Source of the DNA: Phycomyces blakesleeanus NRRL 1555(-)
Lineage: Eukaryota; Mucoromycota; Mucoromycetes; Mucorales; Phycomycetaceae
Assembly (NCBI RefSeq): GCF_001638985.1
Contig: NW_017265154.1
Location: 971,262-1,035,261, forward strand
Direction of reading: 5' to 3'
Length of the DNA stretch: 64,000 bases
Within the stretch, counting starts at the first letter, position 1. The number at the start of each line of letters is the position of its first letter. Both the position numbers and the translations under genes were made by a program. This document shows, piece by piece, positions 1 to 11,440 of this stretch. The notes beneath the pieces were generated by a model. That model saw only the letters and a list, made by a program, of their open reading frames with translations, made no database searches and was not told the origin of the DNA.

Positions 1-512
1 CTCAAGTTCGCCAAGCAATCTGCAATGAGACACATCATTGATGGTGGTTCATGGGTGAGCAAAGACAAAATGAGAGAGAAGTATGGTAATTCCACGGCAG
101 AATTTCTTAAAGAAAACTTTAACGACAATGTTAAGAATATCCTGTTTAGTGGATCAAGAGACTTTGCTGATAATAACGACACTGATGACATTACAGCAAA
201 AGCACTCTGTGACAATACCTTTGCGGTGTTCATGCTCAAGGAGAGTAGAGACCAACATGCCCATCCATTTATTGGAAAGGTTTCCTCTTTGAGAGTAGAA
301 CACTATCGAGTTGAGAGTAGTCCCACGCTCAAGTTAACAACTACCTCCTCGCGCAAAAGGTTTCCAATGATGCATCTACTCCACTCGATCAGCTGAAGAT
401 TGTATGTAAGCTTGATATGCACACAGAATTTAACAACAAGCTTGTCATCAATCTCAGTAAATTTGGCTCCTACTGGTTCTTTGTTTCCTTGTTTTCGAAT
501 CGACAGTATTGA
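1..512 (+). pseudogene. Partial, frameshifted gene fragment of unknown function
   Basis: An open frame enters from the left edge and reads through residues such as GGSWVSKDKMREKYG, FLKENFNDNVKNI and HPFIGKVSSLRVEHYRVESS up to about position 330. From about 333 the same frame becomes low-complexity and stops at 394-396. A neighbouring frame takes over plausibly (NYLLAQKVSND, STPLDQLKIVCKLD, FGSYWFFVSLFS) and ends at TGA 510-512. The simplest reading is a one-base deletion near 332-336 in a real protein-coding 3' end. The start lies outside the window. I do not recognise the family; there is no signal peptide or membrane segment in the visible part. It could be a decayed paralogue or an element-encoded protein. 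A sequencing error is possible but cannot be judged here. Confidence 0.5.
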
Positions 513-3500
513 TTTTTTTTTATCTTTATTAATAAAAAAAATTATTCAATAAAAAAAAATTGTGATTTTCACCGTCATTTTTCGGTTTTGCCAAAATATT
601 GAGAGGGTCCATTTATGGATACTTGCCCTTTTAAAATTGCCTTATGTAGTTGACAAGTCTCATAAAATGGGTCAAATTCGATATCCCGATTAATCTGGGT
701 TATATAGACCAATCAAAATGTATGTGAGTAAAATATTTCCAAATTTGATATCGAAAATCTCCCGTGGTGACCTATTCATTTTTGAAGATTACCATTTTTA
801 TTGAATATCTGAGATGTAAATGCAAGAATTGAATCACAAAAACTCTTTTTCAAATTTGAATTATGAAAAACGTACAAATATGGAGTGCTGTTTTATAACA
901 TAAATAGTGCTTAAATATACAGTACCATTTTTAGCCTATTCAAAATTGGGTTGAAAAATTACATCTTTTCCTTCAAAATCGAGTTCATTTATAAATAACA
1001 AGAGAAGTTTGTGGACTCAAATTTTCAGTTGTACAAAAACACCGACTGAAAAAATGCAAACCCCCCAAAAATCATTTTTTCAAAGAAGTTTCTATATTAA
1101 GTTTTCACTGTCACAAAATGGTGTCGGATTTGTATTTTTTCTAAACAAACGAACTACTTTTTAACATTATTTCTTAAAAGAAATATTGTATGAAAAAAGC
1201 ACTTATTTTCTCTTTTTCTTTAAAAGAAACTCTAATAAGCTTACCGTAAAATGTATTTCTGTAAGTATAAGCTTTATATAACATAATAAAAAAGAAGCCT
1301 TATCAAGGCAGCAATATCAAAAACAGTTTAAACATATCTATATATCCTTGTAAAATTAAGGCTGTTTGTATATGTGATTTTGCTGTCAGTTTAGGATAAA
1401 AATTGAGAGAATATTATTAATTGAAAATTTGATTTCACTTTGCCAGATTTTTTGACAAAATAAAATGACTTTTTCAAAATTTCAAGTAATACAAAGTGAT
1501 ACAATTACACAAGTATTCCAGTTTAAGTAACCAAATTCACTCTTGTGTCTGCAAATCTGAGTCCACAAACCTCTACAATCGAGTAAATTTGAAGCAATCC
1601 AAAATAGGATGTGCGGAATATCAAGAATAAAAACCCCATTTGGATGATTTTCATAAACTTATTCAAAAATGAACAAGTAGTCACTCTCTCTAATATGTCC
1701 TCAAGTACAGTAGTTTACAAATCGGCTTAAAGATATGTTACAAGACTGTGTTGCCGAGATAAAGAGTAAAATCACAAAAAAAAATGTGGTTTACAAAAGA
1801 ATGCTTGACCTATTTTGAAAAAACCCTGGCTGTGAATATAGGGCACACGTCTTTATTTTTATTGATATATAGGTATTTTAAAGATACTGATCACTATTAT
1901 ATTATATGACTGTTGTTATCTTTGACTCTAGTGATTATGAGATTAAAGAAGCCTAATCCTATTTCAGTTCAAGATTTATTTCTGGTTTGAGTATGCTAAG
2001 ATGGCTGTCTCAGCTGATGCACAAGCAGTGTTTGTAACATTTATCGATAAAATGAGTATAGTTTTGGATCTGCTGAGCATGTCCCATATTTCCGTCAGAT
2101 CGAGTTTTATACAAGCAGTTATTCTTTTCTTTCTAAGATATAGCCACATAGGATAACAACAAGCCATTTTATTACACAAGAGCCTAGGAAACTATTATTA
2201 ACATATTGAATTTTGTGAACGATTTATAGACATAATGGATATAATAATATTAAGACCAATAGTCTGTAAAAGATACTCGAATTCGTGTCAGATTGTAAAT
2301 CAATAATATCTTTCATTTGTTTTAGTTTTATTCTTATAATAAAAGACCAAGTTATTTCGGCCAAGTCGCACAGAAGATGTTTTCAGAGTACAAATGTTAC
2401 TTATATATATATCTCGGTCTATAGAGTAGTGTTACTTTGTGAGTATTCAGATTCCTTTTTTGACAGAAAAAAAGTATGTCCAAATCTAAGGACTAATAGT
2501 TTTATGCTTTATTTTCAATAATGAGGCAAACACACCTGGGTCTGTATATCAGAGGATATTATAATAAAACATCAAAATAAGTCTATTTAATCTTCTAGAA
2601 TTAAATTTATCTTGGTGTTTTCTAGTATGCTTGTATACCTTTGAAATCGCAATATATATATATTGTGATTATTACTATATTTAATGGTCTTGTACGAGTA
2701 GACACAATAGTATCACATCACTGGTAGTCCATAATTATACTACAGTAAGCTAAAACGCTAAATTCTGTGTCTGTTTATGTACCTTTATTTGTAATTTACG
2801 GCGTTAATACAAGTAAGATCTTGTTAGACAATACGGAAAAAAGTATTTGGGCGCTTTAATCGTAAGAAAATATCTGTTGACAGACTTAGTATTTCTTTGA
2901 TTATTTAGTAAGTCGAATGTTCTATTATGGGCAAGCCTTATCAATATTTAAATTATTTGTAACTCGTGTAATAAGTACAAAATTTTTGTTGTTTAATGTA
3001 CATTATTCATAGGTTTTTTACTCAATTAATTTGTTTCTATGTTAGAGTGTCTTGCATATGTGAATGGTTTTCACTTCATCGAAACAAGTATAAATACAAG
3101 ACTGAATTTTGATTTCATGAATTTTTTTTTGAAAAGAAAAAAGATACATACTTCTTTCCTTCTCTTTCCCTTTCTTCCCCTTCTCTTTTTCATTCTTCTT
3201 TCCTTTCTTTAGAATATACAATACATGAATACATTCACCATATAATAAATCTATATATAAAAGTGTGTGTTTGTGTGTACATATCCAGCCTTCTCCGAAA
3301 ATTACTATGATTAATGAACGAACATACGGCAAGAGTGAACCTATAGAATAGCTCATATTATTAAGATTGATATATATGTATATATAAGTAATACTCATAT
3401 TTATTATTTTATTTAATCAGTCGCACGAACCACTTCTTTAAAAGGAAGTGCATACAGACTTATCAGTCAGATTAAGTTTTGCAGTTGATACTCAGCGAGA

Positions 3501-5220
3501 TAGGACAAAAACGTAATCTCAAATCCCAAGTCTTAGTTATCTTGAATTTTCAGGGTTGAATACTAGGGTACCCAAGTATATATCTTGTCCTGATCTGGGT
3601 GGTATTTATTATCAAGAAAAAAACAATTGGGTAAAAAGAAGTTAGTGTCTCCGCGCTCATTTTACCTTGACCAACTTAAATGATTTGGTTACCCAGTCTA
3701 CGTCTTATTTGCAATCCTATTGGCCATTCTCTCTCTCTCTCTAGGCGTGTGTATTAATTCTCTGATCCACAAGGGTTACAAGGTACTTGAGATCGGGGCA
3801 AGTCAGTTCAAGTCAAGTATAATAGTAAATCGCACCACATAGCTTTTCGCGTCATTTACATATGTTAATGTGTGATTAGTTTGTAACAATAATAAATATG
3901 GAAAGATGGCTGTAAAGTACTTCGTTGGGGGACTTGTTACATTTTTAACTTTCGTTACACTACACCCTAGATATACCTCTTTGTTTTGGATACAATTATC
4001 CCACGTATTAATAGTTTTGCGAGATTGAGCTACCATTCTATATGTTGACTGAGTACAATATGAGATTACCTTCTCTCCCACGACCTTTATCTAATTTTTT
4101 ATTTTACGAAGAAAGGAAAGAACAAAACAAAACAATAAAATTACAAGTTATATTATCATTATCATTAAATTAGCAAGGGCATAATTTTCAAGATAATGTG
4201 AGATAATGCAGAAAGATAATAGAAATACAATTAGTGATACAACAATCGACAGATTATTCAAGTAGTTAGCTTGTACGCTATGTGAATAAGTAAAATAAAA
4301 ATAAATATAAAAAGTATTTGTATAATAAATTAAAGGTGCTACTCTGCCATTAATCTATGAGCAGATATTTACTGACTCATAGTAGCATAAATTTACCTTG
4401 TTAATACTTCTGTTATACATTTTACATGTGTATATTTAATATATAATGTTACATTGATTATCTTACGTGAGAGAAACTGTAGTTTTGTGGATGATAATAA
4501 AGATAAATTCTCACAATTGTCGAAATTTATTATTGGAATAATATGAACACAAGATCACTCTACAGAGCTAAGCTTAGTAAACCAAAAACCTAGACTAGAC
4601 CTCTTGATGATAACTTTGCACTTCTACAGAGACTAATACATATTCAACAGGCGCATGATGAAAATTTGCGTGTACTACTAATGATAAACTCTGATGGCGC
4701 ACTGTGGTGAGCGGAATCCTTAAAGATATCTTGAGTGCGCATGACAAGAAAATTCACGGTTTTCTAAATAGAGAAGGTTACCTCAAAATCAAAAAGCTAC
4801 ATGTGCCCCTCACAATTGTAAAAAGAAAGAAGGAAAAGGAAAAGATGTTGCCCAACGGAAATCTTGGAAAATTAAGCTTCCACTTTTCTTTGGCTACACT
4901 AACCAAACCCTCTGACAGTGCTACAGTAAGATCTCTTTATCCAAAAAGTCAAATCGTACAACTGTCCCGATCAATATAATAATAATAATAAGATAAAATA
5001 AAATAAAATAAAAACGTATTGTAACCTAACTGCCTCCAATTGTAATCTTTGTTTTTATATATATTTGCTTAATTTTAATTGTGACATACGATACAGATAG
5101 TGTTAACCCAATCTTAAATTGAAGTGGTTACTATCACCAGTCAAAAAAATAAAACCAACCCAGCAACTTGTGAGATCAGCTCTGTGCTTTGACTTTTTTT
5201 TTCTTTTTTTTTTAGCTGGG
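513..5220. other. Gene-free AT-rich region
   Basis: About 4.7 kb of AT-rich sequence with no gene that I can support. It holds A/T homopolymers, short TA and TG runs (for example around 3260-3280) and a CT-rich block at 3155-3205. Short open frames at 3803-4081 (minus) and 4704-4979 (plus) have no recognisable motif. The stretch 4542-4709 has about 40 codons of protein-like frame (LLQRLIHIQQAHDENLRVLL) with stops on both sides and could be a relic of a gene, but support is weak. Confidence 0.5.
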
Positions 5221-5222
5221 CG

Positions 5223-5230
5223 TATAAATA
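5223..5230 (+). promoter_or_regulatory. TATA-box-like element of the permease gene
   Basis: TATAAATA lies 87 bp upstream of the permease ATG and directly follows a long T-rich tract (5193-5213). This is the arrangement common in fungal core promoters. The transcription start is not visible from sequence alone. Confidence 0.45.
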
Positions 5231-5309
5231 CTGGAGGCTAAAAAGTATATTTGGTCTTTACATTCCCAAATAAAGTCAAACACACCTTTCTTTATCTTTC
5301 ACTTTTCTA

Positions 5310-7579
5310 ATGTCAAGTGAGAAAGAGTCTGTTCATGTCCAAAGTGTCTCTGGACATGAAATTCATGAAACACTTCGCCATCGTATTACAACCCGTTATG
5401 TCACTGCTGATCCCCACAGCTATCTTCAACGTCCAGACGAGAAATCAAGTAGATTTTGGGTTCGTCGTCTTGGTCAAATCAAACCCGTCGAGTTACTTCT
5501 TGGTGAAGCCGAAATCTCTGGTCTCAACCGAGCCTTAACAAGCTGGCAACTCATTTTCCTCGGTATCGGTGCTATCATTGGTACTGGTATCTTTGTCTTG
5601 TCCGGTACTGCTGCTGCAAACAATGCTGGACCCGCTATCACAATCTCCTTTATTATCGCTGCCATTGCTTCAGGTAAGAGAATAAAGGCACTCAAATGAA
5701 AACGACCACGAATTTAATAGTAATATAAACATATCTTGTTTTAGCATTTGCTGCCTTTAGTTACTCTGAAATGGCTTCCATGATTCCTGTTGCTGGTTCT
5801 GCTTACACCTACGCCTACGCCACTATGGGTGAAGTAAGTTGACCCGTTTAATCATCCAATTCTATTTATGATTATACATACTTTATCTCGTTTTGGAATG
5901 GCTCGGCTTTGCCAAGCCTGCCTCAATACATCCTTTTTAACATCTTTCTCTGTATAGTTTGTTGCTTGGATTATTGGCTGGGATTTGATCCTTGAGTACA
6001 TGGTTGGTGCTGCCACAGGTAAAGTAATATAAGAGACAATTTAAAGAAAAACGAAGGCCCTATTTTATTATGGTGTTCATTCCCAGTTAACCTTAAGCTC
6101 TTCCTTAGTCGGTGTCGGATGGTCTGGATACTTTGTAAAGTTCTTTTCTGTTGCAGCCAACGCCCACTTCTCACCTAGCTGGACCGAGCCTCCTATCAAG
6201 TGGAATGAGAGCCCAACCTCTATTAGTATTGAGGATGGACAGTATTTCAATGTCCCCGGTTTCACTATTATTATGCTGGTTACAATTGTCTTGTGCATTG
6301 GGTAAGTGACAAGACTTATTTGATATCCGTATCCTAATCCTTTTTTGTTCAGTATCCGTGAGTCTGCATGGATTAACTCTGGAATCGTCATCATCAAGCT
6401 TCTCGTCATCTTAATGTTTATCTTTGCCCTTTGCGGTTTTGTCGATACTAATAACTATCATCCTTATATTCCTCCTAACACTACTGGTGATTGGCACAAG
6501 TTTGGTACACCAGGTATCTTTGCTGCAGCAACCACCGTCTTCTTCAGGTAAATATTTCCTTTATTGTTACTATTACTCTTATTTCTTTCTTTTTTTTTCA
6601 AAAAAAAAGAGGATGTTGGAATAAGAGGAACTAATACTCTTTTAGTTATATCGGTTTCGATGCTGTTACCACTGCTGCCCTTGAAGCCAAGAATCCCAAG
6701 CGTGATCTTCCCATCGGTATCTTTGGAAGTTTAATCATTAGTACTGTGCTTTACTTGGCTACCTGTACTGTCATGACTGGTGCGGCAAACTACACGCTGT
6801 TGGGTGTATCTACCCCTGTTACTGTTGCCGTTGATGTTGTCCAATTACACACTGGAAAGAACTTCAAGTGGCTCAACATCATTGTTACTCTCGGTGCTCT
6901 ATGTGGCCTCACCTCTGTTTTGCTAATCAACTTGCTTGCGCAGTCTCGCGTGTTCTACTCTATGGCAAAAGATGGACTTCTTCCTGCCTTTATTGCTACT
7001 GTTCACCCTCGCTTCAAGACACCTTACATTGCCACCTTGATTGTCGGCACTGTCACTGCCATTTTGGCCGCTGTATTGCCTGTTGACTTGCTTGGTAACA
7101 TGACTTCAGTTGGTACTTTGTTGGCCTTCTTCGTCGTTCACGCAGGCGTGATCGTAATGCGATTCACACGCCCTGATGTGGAGCGCCGCTTCAGAATTCC
7201 TGGAGGAAAATACCCTTCTCTTTTGGTTCCTTTCTGTGGTATGGTTGTTTCAATTCTATTGATCGCCGTGGCTGAGGTCACCACTATCTGGGTAAGTTTA
7301 TCACATACACAGACACACGCAATTTTTTTTGAAACTTATTTTAATGGCTTGTGTAATTTATAGCGTTTGTTCGTATGGATGGGTATTGGCTGGATCATTT
7401 ACTTTGCATATGGTATTCGTCACTCTACTCTTAGACGTAACCCAGTAGGACGTTTTGCTGAAGCTCACGCTGGTTTAGCTGAAGCTACTCACATCAAGCG
7501 TGATTCTGAGGGTATTCAAATCGAAGAATACGAACACACCCCTGCTAACGAGCATGAAAATATCCCTGCCCGTGTTTAA
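5310..7579 (+). CDS. Cationic amino acid permease (APC superfamily, CAT/SLC7-like)
   Basis: Plasma- or vacuolar-membrane transporter predicted to import basic amino acids. Seven exons can be joined in frame: 5310-5673, 5745-5833, 5958-6018, 6109-6301, 6353-6547, 6646-7291 and 7364-7579, giving 587 aa. Diagnostic stretches are the N-terminal cytosolic segment ending ELLLGEAEISGLNRALTSWQ, the first membrane helix with GIGAIIGTGIFVLSG, the second exon SYSEMASMIPVAGSAYTYAY, and the conserved YIGFDAVTTAALEAKNPKRD loop. About 12-14 hydrophobic segments follow, then a hydrophilic acidic tail. All introns are GT-AG and 50-125 bp. The length fits CAT-type carriers. The start is the first ATG after a TATA-like box. 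Substrate specificity is inferred from the family, not shown by the sequence. Confidence 0.9.
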
Positions 7580-8294
7580 TTATTTCTATCCACCTAATTC
7601 TTACTCCCATCTTTTTATATAATAACTGTTCGAGAACATGTGCTTTATTTCTCTCTCTCTGTAATAACAAACTTTAGTATCCCAACCCTTATTCATTTAG
7701 CCATTTTCCCAAAAATATATATACATATTTATATTCATATTTAATAATATTTAAACAAACAGAAACACACACACGCGCACATATATATATATATTTACTT
7801 GATTGACTTTTGTATTTAGTGTATCAATCTCCCCATTCTTTTTCTTTATTTTTAGGATAGACAAAAAAATATTCAAGCTAACTAACCTGATCTTTGTCCA
7901 ATTTGTGTTTAATACTAAAATAAGAGTACATAAGCTTACTGTGTTGATTTGTCTTCATTTTCGATCCAAGGATTAAATAAATATAGATGCGTGAGAAATA
8001 TTTTGTATGCCAATAACATTCTTAGAAATAATTGGTTAGTACAAACAAAGTTATTATTGTAACAATTACTTATTGTTTTTTGTTATTCCCTTGCAGATTT
8101 AAGGAATTAATACTCTACAAATAGGAAGTAAAAGAGAAAACAAGAGTAGCCGACATAGGGTAAATTAGGGCAGTGAATGTCTGTAAATTTATTATGGATA
8201 TACTGTTACTTTTTTATCAAAGTTAATCCATTATTTTATAGTAATATTTTAAAAAACAGTTTTGAATATAAACTGCTGTGTCTATATTCTTTAT
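7580..8294. other. Intergenic region between convergent genes, with simple repeats
   Basis: The permease and COX17 converge here, so this stretch probably holds two 3' UTRs. It contains an ACACAC/CGCG run leading into a TA tract (about 7763-7796) and several AATAAA-like signals. I see no coding frame. Confidence 0.5.
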
Positions 8295-8498
8295 TTAAAT
8301 CTTGAAGCCCAAATCACGCATGCATTTGAGATGAGCTTGAATCAAAGGCCCACAGTTCTCTTCGCCATTCTCAAATACACATTGGTCTCGTGCCTTCTTA
8401 GTCTCGGGACATGAGCAGCATGGCTTGAGCGGTTTTCCATCGGCACCTGTGGGAAGAATTCCTGAATGAGTAGATGTTGTCTTGACAGGTTCGGCCAT
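8295..8498 (-). CDS. COX17: Cytochrome c oxidase copper chaperone Cox17
   Basis: Small intermembrane-space protein that hands Cu(I) to Sco1 and Cox11 for cytochrome c oxidase assembly. The 67-aa product from the ATG at 8498 contains [17 protein letters not shown] (the CCxC copper site), then [15 protein letters not shown] and [12 protein letters not shown], which form the twin CX9C helices. The C-terminal GFKI is typical of the family. An in-frame ATG 21 bp further upstream (8519) would add MASYLLT; the downstream start gives the usual length and is preferred. No intron is needed. The divergent neighbour starts at 8642, leaving about 140 bp of shared promoter. Confidence 0.92.
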   Translation of the reverse strand: MAEPVKTTSTHSGILPTGADGKPLKPCCSCPETKKARDQCVFENGEENCGPLIQAHLKCMRDLGFKI

Positions 8499-8641
8499 TG
8501 TTAATAAATAAGATGCCATTGTTGAGACACTTGCATTTTTGTGCGCTGGGACTGAACAATCGTGACGCTTTTTCTGGAACTTGAAAAAAAAAAGAATATA
8601 AAAAAGAAAAGAGATGTATAGATTACTAGTTTCAACTAATC

Positions 8642-9542
8642 ATGGCAAACACATTGAATCCTGTCACTGAAACACAGCAGGATTCCACTGTGGAAGAGTG
8701 CTCTGAAATTGATGTTCTTGCAAAGAATTGGATTCAATCACAGTCTGATAAAGAAGTCGTGAGTATTAAAGGATATGTGTTGTCTCTACCACGCTTTAAT
8801 TAAGAGAGAGTAATAATGATATCCATTATGTTAAATAAGAAACGAATCAAGGACGTTGGATCCGATGTTATTCCTCTCAAGGTATTTTTTCCCTCTCCTT
8901 AATTAGTGCTTGGTTATATGGAGATCCTTAGGAATATACATATTTAGACAATAGTCTAATTAATTGTACAGATTATCAATTGTGGAATTGTCCCCAATTT
9001 TGAACTGAAAAAAGCCAGAGCTATCAACCGTGTCGAACTTGATACAGTACAAGATATTTCGAAGATTCAACAGGTACAAATAGAGATCCTTCTGTATATG
9101 AATATACATATATAGATACGCTTATACCTTTTCTTATACTTATATATTAAATTATCAGGTCATGGTTTCTCCTGCTGTTGTATATCCTAATAAGCCAAAC
9201 TTCAACTATGTACATGTAAGTCCCGTACAGCAAAAGAATAACATGCAATTCACAAAATAAGGTTTTTTTTATTAATTGAATATCATTGCCTATGCATTTA
9301 TCTTTTTTTTAAAAAACAAAACGAAAAAAAAGCTCATCCTTGTCACCGAAGATCCAACACCGTTTTTAGTACCATATCTTTACCAGACTAATCTTAAGGT
9401 TATCCAACCGGCCAAAGAAGAAGAAGGCCGCAAGTCTGCAAGTAAAGAGGTGGTATTAAAAACTGATCTTCGCGAATTTCTATTCCTTAACCGAAGAGGT
9501 GTCCGTGCTCGATTTACGATTCATGAATATCATGATGTATAA
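8642..9542 (+). CDS. Unrecognised five-exon gene, 175 aa
   Basis: Five exons (8642-8758, 8840-8881, 8972-9073, 9159-9215, 9333-9542) join in frame through GT-AG introns and give 175 aa. The protein starts MANTLNPVTETQQ with an acidic N-terminus, then has KRIKDVGSDVIPLK, IINCGIVPNFELKKARAI, VELDTVQDISKIQQ, VMVSPAVVYPNKPNFNYVH and ILVTEDPTPFLVPYLYQTN, and ends in a basic FLFLNRRGVRARFTIHEYHD segment. There is no signal peptide, membrane helix or zinc motif. I do not recognise the family. The clean exon structure, with uninterrupted phase at four junctions, argues strongly for a real gene. It is divergent from COX17. Confidence 0.75.
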
Positions 9543-9602
9543 ATAAATAAATAAATAAATAAATGAATAAATGAATAAATGAATATATATATATATATAT
9601 AT
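9543..9602. repeat. AATA/AATG microsatellite followed by a TA tract
   Basis: Tandem 4-bp units (AATA, then AATG) run directly after the stop codon of the preceding gene and pass into a pure TA run. It is a simple sequence repeat in the 3' flank. Confidence 0.85.
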
Positions 9603-9812
9603 CGAAAAATTAAATAATACTAAGAGATAATACATTGATATGTGTATAATATGTACTTGATAGTCCGAGATAGAGAAACCCAGACAGAAAAATTAATGCC
9701 AACGGATTAATAATAACTAAATATAAAAGCAAAAGGGAAATAAAGAAAGAGAGAGAGGGGGATTATATACAAATATATGGAGTTGATACGGCTGAATTGA
9801 AATATGATGGTT

Positions 9813-10123
9813 TCACATCAAGGTGCAGCAGTGGGATTTCTTGGTGGGACCATAAGGATCTTCTTTTTTATCCACAGCTCCCCACACAGACGGAACCAAT
9901 GGATCTTTTGTACTGTTGCAATAATCTACAAGTCTATGAGAATAGTAAGCATTAAATATTCGGCAATGAGGGCAATGAACCTTGTAGCTGCTTCAGAAAC
10001 AGTTGTTCTCGGGACATTCAGCTGATCTTTCAAATGTTCATTGTGGTCAAGCAGTCGTTTAAGTTTGCTGGCGGAGACGTCTTGAGATTGTCTGGCAGCT
10101 GTTGATGTATGGGTGGTCTGCAT
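9813..10123 (-). CDS. Heterotrimeric G-protein gamma subunit
   Basis: Gamma subunit that pairs with G-beta at the plasma membrane in receptor signalling. Two exons (9981-10123 and 9813-9933) give 87 aa. The GGL helix reads KLKRLLDHNEHLKDQL and is followed by NVPRTTVSEAATR and, across the intron, LVDYCNSTKDPLVPSVWG. The protein ends in CCTLM: a CaaX box (CTLM) for prenylation, with an adjacent Cys that could be palmitoylated, as in fungal Ste18-type subunits. The 47-nt intron has an atypical donor (GTTCAT) but is the only junction that restores the family's reading frame. The start at 10123 (MQTTHTSTAARQSQ) gives the usual length; an in-frame ATG further upstream (10225) would add a low-complexity extension and is disfavoured. 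Confidence 0.85.
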
Positions 10124-10860
10124 AAATAAAGATATATGTGTATAGGCACACGCGTAGAAAGAGCGAGAGACAAGAGAGAAAAAGAAAGAGACAAAATCGG
10201 GGTTTAGGGTTGTCCTTGGAAACAACTTCTTGATATCTGTTGGCCAAGTGACTGGTTATTGCATTGACAGGATGATCGAGTCACGACAGTAGTAAACACA
10301 ATAAGAGTGGGTCGATAAAATAGTATTGCATTCTTATTACAACTTGTTCCATAATTACAAGATTACAAGTGCCTTCTTTATTTTAAACCCTATGCACAAA
10401 GAGCTAGGAATTACACAAATATCACAGCGTACGACAATTGAGGCAGCTCAATTGTGATCATAATTTTCTACCCAAATTATGCAACCTATTCTAGGGAAAC
10501 AAGCAACACACAAACGCACAAAAAAAGGTTTTAATGATCAAATTATAGCCATTTTTCTTTCAAAAAGAAAGAAGCTATAATAAGCTCATTTATAACTTTT
10601 GCAAGAAGTCTTACATAAACAAAAAATCAACCGCAAAACTTCCAATCTGAATCACATAGTAACTCTAGCATCATATATATCTCTATTTCTACTCATAGAA
10701 TTTTGGTGTTAAGACCGCATTGACCGATCAAATTCCAATGCATTGATACATTTAGCGCTATCTAAATTTATGATGATGTAGCGATAACAGTCACGATCGA
10801 CATGGTTTATGGATTTCTTCAAACACGCCTCTATTGTTTTGTAACTCATATACACTCACT
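10124..10860. other. Intergenic region between divergent genes
   Basis: The region separates the divergent G-gamma and NDUFB4-like genes and should hold both promoters. It has no supported gene; short open frames over 10059-10247 are extensions or shadows of the G-gamma exon. Confidence 0.5.
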
Positions 10861-11152
10861 ATGGCCGGCCTCCAGAAAGACCCTGCCTTTGAAAGATGGG
10901 CTCATCTCCGTGAGAACACTCATCTCTACTTCCGCTGGAACAAAAGAACCGTTAACAAGACCCTTTTCTGGGGTATTGTCATTCCCGTTGGTCTGACAAT
11001 TTTGTCCTACAAGACCGATGTAAGATTGATAGATATTTGAACTTTTATTCGCTTTTTTTTATTGTATTCAGGGCTAATATTATACTTTACTATAGAGAAA
11101 ATGGGATTTTACTGGTGCTCAGACAAAGAAGGAACTCAACATGGAGAAATAA
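10861..11152 (+). CDS. Complex I accessory subunit, NDUFB4/B15-like
   Basis: Predicted small accessory subunit of mitochondrial NADH:ubiquinone oxidoreductase. Exon 1 (10861-11019) encodes MAGLQKDPAFERWAHLREN then YFRWNKRTVNKTLFWGIVIP with a single membrane helix. Exon 2 (11096-11152) adds RKWDFTGAQTKKELNMEK and a stop, giving 71 aa. The short N-terminal amphipathic segment, the FRW-x(3)-T motif before one transmembrane helix and the hydrophilic tail match the B15 family known from fungi. The intron is GT-AG, 76 bp, phase 0. An upstream in-frame ATG at 10834 exists but begins with a sequence unlike the family. Confidence 0.75.
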
Positions 11153-11440
11153 AACTTATCACTTATAACACTATTTTAAGACTGTTATTGGACTCAGTTG
11201 TTAAATCCCGGGTTCCATTTTTTTCTTTTTCATTTTTTTTCGTGTATATATATATATATATATATATATTGAGGCTCGACACAAGAGATCGATAGGCTTT
11301 TTAAAGTGTAAGTACGCTTATCAACCAGTGAATACGATAATCAACGTTGGAGTATCAAATGAAGCAAAAAGAAAGAAAGAAAGAAACAAAGTGGAATTAC
11401 AAAGAAAAGGGGAAGATTATATAACAAGACACTTTACAAT
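11153..11440. other. Intergenic region with TA dinucleotide repeat
   Basis: This is the 3' flank shared by two convergent genes. A TA tract lies at about 11244-11270 and an AAAG run at about 11370-11386. No coding sequence is seen. Confidence 0.5.

Noticed and set aside
3803..4081. 92-aa minus-strand ORF
   Set aside because: No domain, no splice context and no neighbouring exon; composition is like random AT-rich sequence.
4704..4979. 91-aa plus-strand ORF
   Set aside because: Lys-rich, no motif, and no supported start or promoter. Kept only as a remark under the gene-free region.
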